From the NCBI GenBank assembly GCA_963682025.1, contig OY821518.1, positions 150,568,243 to 150,632,242 on the forward strand: a DNA stretch of 64,000 nt, in the 5' to 3' direction. Source of the stretch: Cordilura impudica. Lineage: Eukaryota > Arthropoda > Insecta > Diptera > Scathophagidae. The notes beneath the pieces were generated by a model that was not told the DNA's origin, ran no database searches, and was given only the letters and a program-made list of their open reading frames with translations. Shown here piece by piece: positions 58,390 through 64,000 of the stretch; within the stretch, counting starts at the first letter, position 1, and the number at the start of each line of letters is the position of its first letter. Position numbers and translations under genes: made by a program.

Positions 58390-60868
58390 CACAAGGGAAC
58401 AAAATTGAACTTTTTTTGTGTTGATTTGAAATTTATAGCAAATTTTTACTAATTTGAGGTCGCTGATTTCAAATCTGCACTTGGTTTTTTTCTATCAGCT
58501 CGACTTTTCGAGATATACCGTTATGTTCAAAATTAAGGCACTTCCGCTACATATATTGGAATAACTTGAAACCGGTTCACCATATTAAATTAAAAAAAAA
58601 ATCCGAAACTCGCAAACAATATTCTCTTAAAGCCGTGCTTACTTTGTTTTTAAATTTTCCAAGTAGTTTTAGAGATATCGTTCAAGTTTTGAAAAAAAAA
58701 TTAAAATTTTTTAAAAAAAAACATTTTTTTTGTTCTTTAAAAATTCCTAAAAAATAAAAATGGGACAAAAATCACAGTTTTGGTCTACAAACAGTTAGTT
58801 AAATATATTTCGAATAAAATGAGCTTTATTTCATTGCAATCGGTGCACAACTTTTGATTTTGTTCACGATTTACTGAATTGATATAAATCGCGATTTCCA
58901 TACAAAAATAACATTTTCTAATGTGTAAGTGTTTGTATGTAATAAGTTAGTTTTTTATGATTCTAAGAATTAAAAAAATTAAGTAATAAAAAAAGATTAT
59001 TTCATTTTTATGGTCAGCTATACTTTTTAATTTAACACAAAAAGAGAATTTTAAAGAAAAATAAAAAATTTTAATACAGAAATATTACAATGTAATTACA
59101 ACTCATCGAAAAATTTTCTTTTATAAGATTTTCTTAAATAACCTTGTTTAGAGGGATTTGTTTTAATGCTCCAGCAATAGTCCGCCATCATATGCTTATC
59201 CCAGTGACCCTGGTACCGCTCCTCTATAGTGCGGATATCTTGATGGAAACGTTCACCTTGTTCTTCACTGAAGTCTCCAAGATTTTCAGGGAAACAATCC
59301 AAATGGCTGTGTAGGTAGTGCACCTTAATGCTCATATTACAACCAAGCTGCTTGAAATGTGACAACATGTTATCCACGTGGTCCGAATAGTGCTCACCCT
59401 TTTTGTTTCCCAGGAAATTGCGCACTATCCAAACAAATTCATTCCAAGCATTTCTTTCAATATCTGTCATGGAATTACTAAAATTTTCATCATTGATTAA
59501 TTTTTTGATTTGAGGGCCATCAAAAATGCCAGCTTTCAGTTTCTCCGAACTCAAATTGTTGAACTTTTTACTGATATATCTAAAACAATCACCGTCCTTG
59601 TTGAGAGCTTTGACAAATTGTTTCATAAGTCCTAGCTTGATATGGAGAGGTGGCAGTATTATGCGATCCCTGGGCACAAGTGGTTGATTAACTATATTGT
59701 GGTTTCCTGGAACCATAGCTTCCCTCGAAGGCCAGTCTTTCTTACTCCAGTGTTCAGATCTGGCTCTGCTATCCCATAAACAAATGAAACACGGATATTT
59801 TGTGTAGCCACCTTGTTGGCCTAGAAGAAAATTCACCATTTTTAGATCCACACAAATTAGCCAGCGGTGTTCGTTGTACTTTATTTTATTTATAACTGAG
59901 GCAATTGTAGAATATTCTTCTTTAGCTTTAGTTGAATGTGCAATGGGCAACGAACCCAATTTATTACCGTTATGCAGAAGTACACATTTTAGGCTGCGTT
60001 TAGAAGAATCTATAAATAGTCGCCAGTCATTTGGATCATACTCCTCTAATCCCATCGCTGTTACTAAACCAGGAACATCTGAACAATAAATAAATTCATC
60101 GTCTTCGGAAAAGAATGGAAGTAAGTTTTTTTCTCTGTTACGGTAGTATGAAATTGTTGTTCCTTGGGTTAACAGATTTTTTTGCTTTAATCGAGAAGCA
60201 AGAATTTCAGATGCTTTTTTAGAAAGTCCAAGGTCTCTCACTAAATCACTAAGCTCCTCCTGATTAAATTGCTCGCGTTCAGAAGAAATACCTAAATGCA
60301 AGTCATCTGATCCAAACTAACTTATTACATACAAACACTTACACATTAGAAAATGTTTTTTTTGTATGGAAATCGCGATTTATATTAATTCAGTAAATCG
60401 TGAACAAAATCAAAAGTTATGCACCGATTGCAATGAAATAAAGCTCATTTTTTTCGAAATATATTTAACTAACTGTTTGTAGACCAAAACTGTGATTTTT
60501 GTCCCATTTTTATTTTTTAGGAATTTTTAAAGGACAAAAAAAATGTTTTTTTTTTAAAAATTTTAATTTTTTTTTTCAAAACTTGAACGATATCTCTAAA
60601 ACTACTTGGAAAATTTAAAAACAAAGTAAGCACGGCTTTAAGAGAATATTGTTTACGAGTTTCGGATTTTTTTTTTAATTTAATATGGTGAACCGTTTTC
60701 AAGTTATTCCAATATATGTAGCGGAAGTGCCTTAATTTTGAACATAACGGTATATCTCGAAAAGTCGAGCTGATAGAAAAAAACCAAGGGCAGATTTGGA
60801 TTCAGCGTCCCAAATAACCTTAAAAACAATATTCAGTTCTTAATCAACAGAACCATTGTTCCCTTGTG
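58390..60868 (-). mobile_element. Element X copy 2 (internally deleted)
   Basis: 2479 bp, ends CACAAGGGAACA and its inverse, flanked by TAA at 58387-58389 and 60869-60871. The body is nearly identical to copy 1 from the left end through the transposase C-terminus, then jumps at about 60312 from the codons for GSDDL into the right arm (equivalent to about 7208 in copy 1). About 0.95 kb is missing relative to uninterrupted copy 1: the N-terminal transposase part, the promoter region, and the inner end of the right arm. The high identity between copies suggests recent activity. Confidence 0.92.
59096..60301 (-). pseudogene. Element X transposase, catalytic part open, N-terminus deleted
   Basis: 401 codons open without a stop. 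It starts inside the former protein; the first true Met in frame is MGLEEYDPN at about residue 83, so no normal start remains. Positions counted from 60301: acidic leader 7-30; D98 in FIDSSKRSLK; D152 in ICVDLKMVNFLLG; C171 and C174 in CFIC; W-P-S-R-E at 190; PPLHIKLGLMK at 217-227; E347/E348/E350 in SEEQGERFHQD; ADYCW at 373-377. The two Asp, the CxxC pair and a late Glu, separated by a helical insert, fit a DDE transposase with RNase H fold. It keeps the seven-T run that is eight in copy 1. It could act only if supplied with a new start and DNA-binding region, so I treat it as inactive. Confidence 0.8.
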
Positions 60869-60871
60869 TAA

Positions 60872-61594
60872 TTGATTAGATTGTTTCTATATATTTTTCT
60901 GCAAAGGGAATCCGTGAGGTTACAACCTTTGTCCTACACCTAGAGCAGTGTGGCTAACCATCCAGCTTTTAATTTGTATTAATCTATTTTCTACGAATTC
61001 ATTGAAAAGTGTAGGGCTGACATTCCCAGATAATTAATTATCATTATAATCTTTAATAATTTGAATGATGAAATCCCGTTTTGTAATTTAATAATCAATT
61101 AAAGAAGAAATATAAATTATGTTTTCTTCAAAATATACTTTACATTATTTAATAATATAATTTATTATTAATTTATAAAGAAATAAATTAATGTCCATAT
61201 TTAATTTTTATGTAAAAAATATATATATTTTGATTGATCATATTCCGAATTATCAATATAATATTTTAAAATCCGTAAATTTTATAACAAAAACTATTTT
61301 AAAGTAGTAAGTAAAAAATAATTGTAACAGTACTTTTAAGATCCCAGATTTTTTTTTTTTTTTTGTAAATCAATAATACTTTTAAAGTTTTCTTTAAATC
61401 TATTATAGAATACATAATCAGCCCAATTCTAAACAAAAATTTGCCATGAAATTTCTCACTTCTCCCTTTTCTCCTATTATGTATAAAAATTCCTTGGAAA
61501 AAAAAATTCGATGGGAAAAACGTAGTTATTCTCAATGCACTTGAATTTGGTTTTTAAACTCTTTCTTTAAACTCATACTCTCTGTCTGTCTGTC
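60872..61594. other. AT-rich intergenic DNA
   Basis: No gene recognised. T14-16 tract at 61351-61364. The 78-codon minus-strand frame has no domain features. Confidence 0.5.
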
Positions 61595-62110
61595 GTGGGT
61601 GGACCCCATTCCCCCTCATCCAATTGATCTGAAAATTGGCCCATAGTCTTGTTGTGACTAAAGATTATTTTTGGGGTAGTCACGCACAGTCACGCGCAGT
61701 CACGGGGTGATCTAAATGTCATTTCCCCTCATCCGATCGATCTGAAGCTTAGTCCATACACTTGCTGTGAAAAAAAGATTAACTTTGACTTTGTCACGCA
61801 TGGTTACGCGCAGTCTCGTAGTGATCTAAAACCCATTTCCCCTTATCCGATCGATCTGAAGCTAGGTCGATAGACTTGCTGTGAAAAAAGATTAACTTTG
61901 ACATAGTCACGCACAGTCACGTAGTGATCTAAAACCCATTTCCCCTTATCCGATCGATCTGAAACTTGGTCGATAGACTTGCTGTGAAAAAGATTAACTT
62001 TGACATAGTCGCGCACAGTCACGCACAGTCACGGAGTGATCGAAATGTCATTTTCCTTCATCCGATCGATCTGAAACTTGGTCCATAGTCTTGTTGTGAC
62101 TATATGCATA
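61595..62110 (+). repeat. Tandem array, about 110-bp unit, five copies
   Basis: The word ATCCGATCGATCTGAA (first copy ATCCAATTGATCTGAA) begins at 61620, 61731, 61845, 61948 and 62060, spacing 111, 114, 103, 112. Each unit ends in a run of CAGTCACGCACAGTCACG-like subrepeats and GTGATCTAAA. The GC content is clearly higher than the surroundings. Confidence 0.92.
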
Positions 62111-62154
62111 GCTATGTATTTGCTATTCATTTATTCTTTATTCTTTAAAATAAA

Positions 62155-62350
62155 TAAATTTATGTATTTACGTTTGCACACACAAAAAAATAGAAAATTA
62201 ATTGTCAATAAGCAAAACAATTGGCTTCGAAATTCGATGATGCCACTTATTAATTATTTTGTTCACGCGGAATTTATAATTGGAGGATTTTTTCTCGAGA
62301 AAAGTATTTTCCGGGAGAAAGAAATTCCTTGAGAATATTCGTAATTGGGC
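62155..62350 (-). repeat. Dispersed repeat shared with 29135-29330
   Basis: Inverse copy of the segment at 29135-29330, about 85% identical by eye. Its left edge directly follows the tandem array. Family unknown. Confidence 0.85.
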
Positions 62351-63169
62351 TGAATGAGTTTTAAAATGCAGTCCGGATTAGTGTACCTCTTTTTTCTTGC
62401 GGGTATAAATACTATTTTATTGATATTCCGCAAGTGACATACATACATAAATAAAGTTTAAGAAAATAAAATTGCAAGTCTCGTCCAAGGTTGACAATAA
62501 ACTAGAAAAAAAAATATCTTGCCCTCTATTACTTTTACCTTTTAGAAAGTTAGCATAATTAAGAATACAAATGTATGTATGCAGTTCCTTTAAGAGTTTT
62601 AAAATACTGTTTAGCAGACCAAACATAACTGAAAAAATTACATCATTCAAAAGACATTTTCTTTGCAGAACTAGTAAAAACAATCGTGAGTTAATTGTAA
62701 ATACTGACAGACGCGGTCTGCAAAACTAAAAATCACACGGATGAGCAGAGTTTGTAAATTGCTTTTGCGTTAGAAAAAACATGCTTTGAATGTTGTTAGT
62801 AGTTGTTAACCAAAATCTACTGTGTTGGTTGGATCGATCAGTTCGTTTTTTTTTTTTTTTTTTCAGTCTACAAATGCGGTTTTAAATGTTTGTTAGTCTT
62901 TAAAGTCGGCTCAATGCTCATAGACGTGATCGGTTTAAAAGCACACACTTTCTCAAAAAAAAATATATCGTAACTTGTGGTGTAAAAGTAAAAAAAAAAA
63001 ATAAGTTTATGCCAAAAATTTAAATGTATAGCAAAAATTGTTAAATTAACGAATGAAAAAAGAAACTTAAGTTGAGCAGAATACATTAAAATAAGCTAGC
63101 AAATATTTGACAACGATTGTTTAGAGTTAATTCTTTTTTAATTATAATAGTTTCTTACCAAAAAAAAAA
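62351..63169 (+). promoter_or_regulatory. Upstream region / probable 5' UTR of the exon at 63170
   Basis: No repeat family recognised from 62351 on. A fly initiator-like word GATCAGTTCG at 62837-62846 lies 330 bp before the ATG, followed by T20. There is no clear TATA box or downstream promoter element. It is a candidate start site only. Confidence 0.3.
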
Positions 63170-63319
63170 ATGAAAGCAGAACTTTTATACATGGAGAATC
63201 CATCACGTGCTGTTTTCAAGTTCTTAATGGATTTACTAATATTTTTCTTCAAGTCGATATTTTATATATTGGAGTCATTGTACTTAACCATTATCCCAGA
63301 TCGATTTAGAAAACTTAAG
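63170..63319 (+). CDS. First coding exon, SDR16C5-like retinol dehydrogenase
   Basis: 50 codons in phase 0 ending at AAG, followed by a splice-donor sequence GTTAGT at 63320. The peptide begins MKAELLYMENPSRAVFKFLM, contains a membrane segment of about 20 residues (LLIFFFKSIFYILESLYL), and ends TIIPDRFRKLK. In insect epidermal retinol dehydrogenase 2/SDR16C5-type proteins an N-terminal membrane anchor ending in such an RFRKLK motif directly precedes the Rossmann nucleotide-binding segment, which would then lie in the next exon, beyond the window. The frame runs 14 codons into the intron before a stop. The second ATG (MENPS) is an alternative start. The expected role is ER-membrane oxidation of retinol-like substrates. 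This is the only likely host gene here; family assignment is from memory of the N-terminal pattern. Confidence 0.6.
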
Positions 63320-63547
63320 GTTAGTTTTATATGTAAGAAAAAATATGTGTTGTACAACTAATGCACTTAATTGTCTAGATAGAACAAGAATATGAAAATA
63401 GCAAGAGTTAAAAATCTTAAAAACAAAGAATAATCGCAGGTGAATTCGTTACAAAATGAGCGGATCTCATGTTCATGATCTTACTGTTTTCGTATGAACC
63501 ATGACAAAAACTTGTACTAAAACAATATAAATTTATAATTTAACTAA

Positions 63548-63720
63548 AATTTAATATCACCACTCAACACCAATGTACATGGGGTATGTATATGTTTGTC
63601 ATTCCTCAATAGGTCAGTTGGTTTACTCAATTTTAGTGAAAATGATTTATTGACATCCTAATCAGGTTGCTATGTAAAGGCATCCAAATCGGGTCAATAG
63701 ATTCCGAAATATCAGTGAAA
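63548..63720 (+). repeat. Diverged family A 5' fragment
   Basis: Matches the family A 5' part with many changes: GTATATGTTTGTCATTCC, then GACATCCTAATCAGGTTGCT and CATCCAAATCGGGTCAATAG. Presumably in the intron of the gene starting at 63170. Confidence 0.7.
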
Positions 63721-63724
63721 ATGT

Positions 63725-64000
63725 AAAACAAGTAAGAGTGTTAAATTCGGCTGGGCCGAATCTTTGATACCCTCCACCTGCATCTTAAACTCAATATTAC
63801 AACCAATATTGGGTACGGCTACCACCTTAAACTGTTGTCGGTACTGAAATTTTAATTTCGAATACCAATTAAATTTAAAGTTAATTGCTTTTCTTGTTGG
63901 CCAGTTTCTATTATTATTTCTTGTTATAAAAAACAATGATCGTGTCTTCTATAGAAAGAATTAGTTAGTATTTGAAAAATGGCATTATTTTTCTTTTACT
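63725..64000 (-). mobile_element. Family A Helentron-like element, 3' end, runs off the window
   Basis: Starts with the terminal AAACAAGTAAGAGTG, then hairpin ATTCGGCTGGGCCGAAT and GATACCCTCCACCTG, the exact inverse of the arrangement at 33600-33651. Continues past 64000. Confidence 0.85.

Overview
The window looks like AT-rich, repeat-dense nuclear DNA of a fly, most likely a calyptrate dipteran. The grounds are retroelements of insect type, many elements carrying the (GTCY)n proto-microsatellite that I associate from memory with dipteran mini-me/DINE-1-like elements, and one exon that reads like the first exon of an insect SDR16C5-type retinol dehydrogenase gene. I see no bacterial genes, operons, CRISPR arrays, rRNA or tRNA. 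Almost everything recognisable is transposable elements inserted into one another. Insertion order was resolved where target-site duplications (TSDs) or an uninterrupted second copy could be read.

1-9.5 kb: a degenerate non-LTR element (LINE) is split by a hAT transposon (TSD ATTATACC). The hAT is split by a DNA transposon of a family I cannot assign ('element X', TSD TTA), and X is split by a 1.26 kb non-autonomous hAT (TSD CTCTACAC). 9.5-22.2 kb: a Helentron-like non-autonomous element (family B) is split by a BEL/Pao LTR retrotransposon (TSD ATACC). The BEL element has an envelope-like gene, and a LINE sits between its pol and env. 22.2-25.1 kb: a second hAT copy carries another family B element. 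26.0-42.4 kb: a gypsy/errantivirus-like element on the minus strand. Its 3' LTR holds a 7.5 kb Helentron-like family A compound insertion, its pol holds a solo LTR, and its leader holds a family B element and a minisatellite.

42.4-54.1 kb: AT-rich DNA with a short palindrome, a further family B copy, a simple repeat, a pair of 400 bp inverted repeats 2.5 kb apart, a Penelope-like RT fragment and a decayed transposase of a second family I cannot name. 54.2-57.4 kb: family B interrupted by a hAT element of the GTF2IRD2/ZBED-like type (TSD GTATAGGG). 58.4-60.9 kb: a second, internally deleted copy of element X (TSD TAA) with a 401-codon stretch open. 61.6-62.1 kb: a tandem array of about 110 bp units. 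63.17 kb: the likely host coding exon. The window ends in family A sequence.

No element here has an intact full gene set, so all look non-autonomous or dead. The most interesting item is element X: two copies, about 600 bp inverted termini, a 3-bp TWA target duplication, an N-terminal Cys-rich domain, and a DDE-like catalytic arrangement in a protein family that I recognise only as uncharacterised. The second is the two Helentron-like families, which share end architecture without sharing body sequence; two insertion events are supported by an empty-site copy inside the window.
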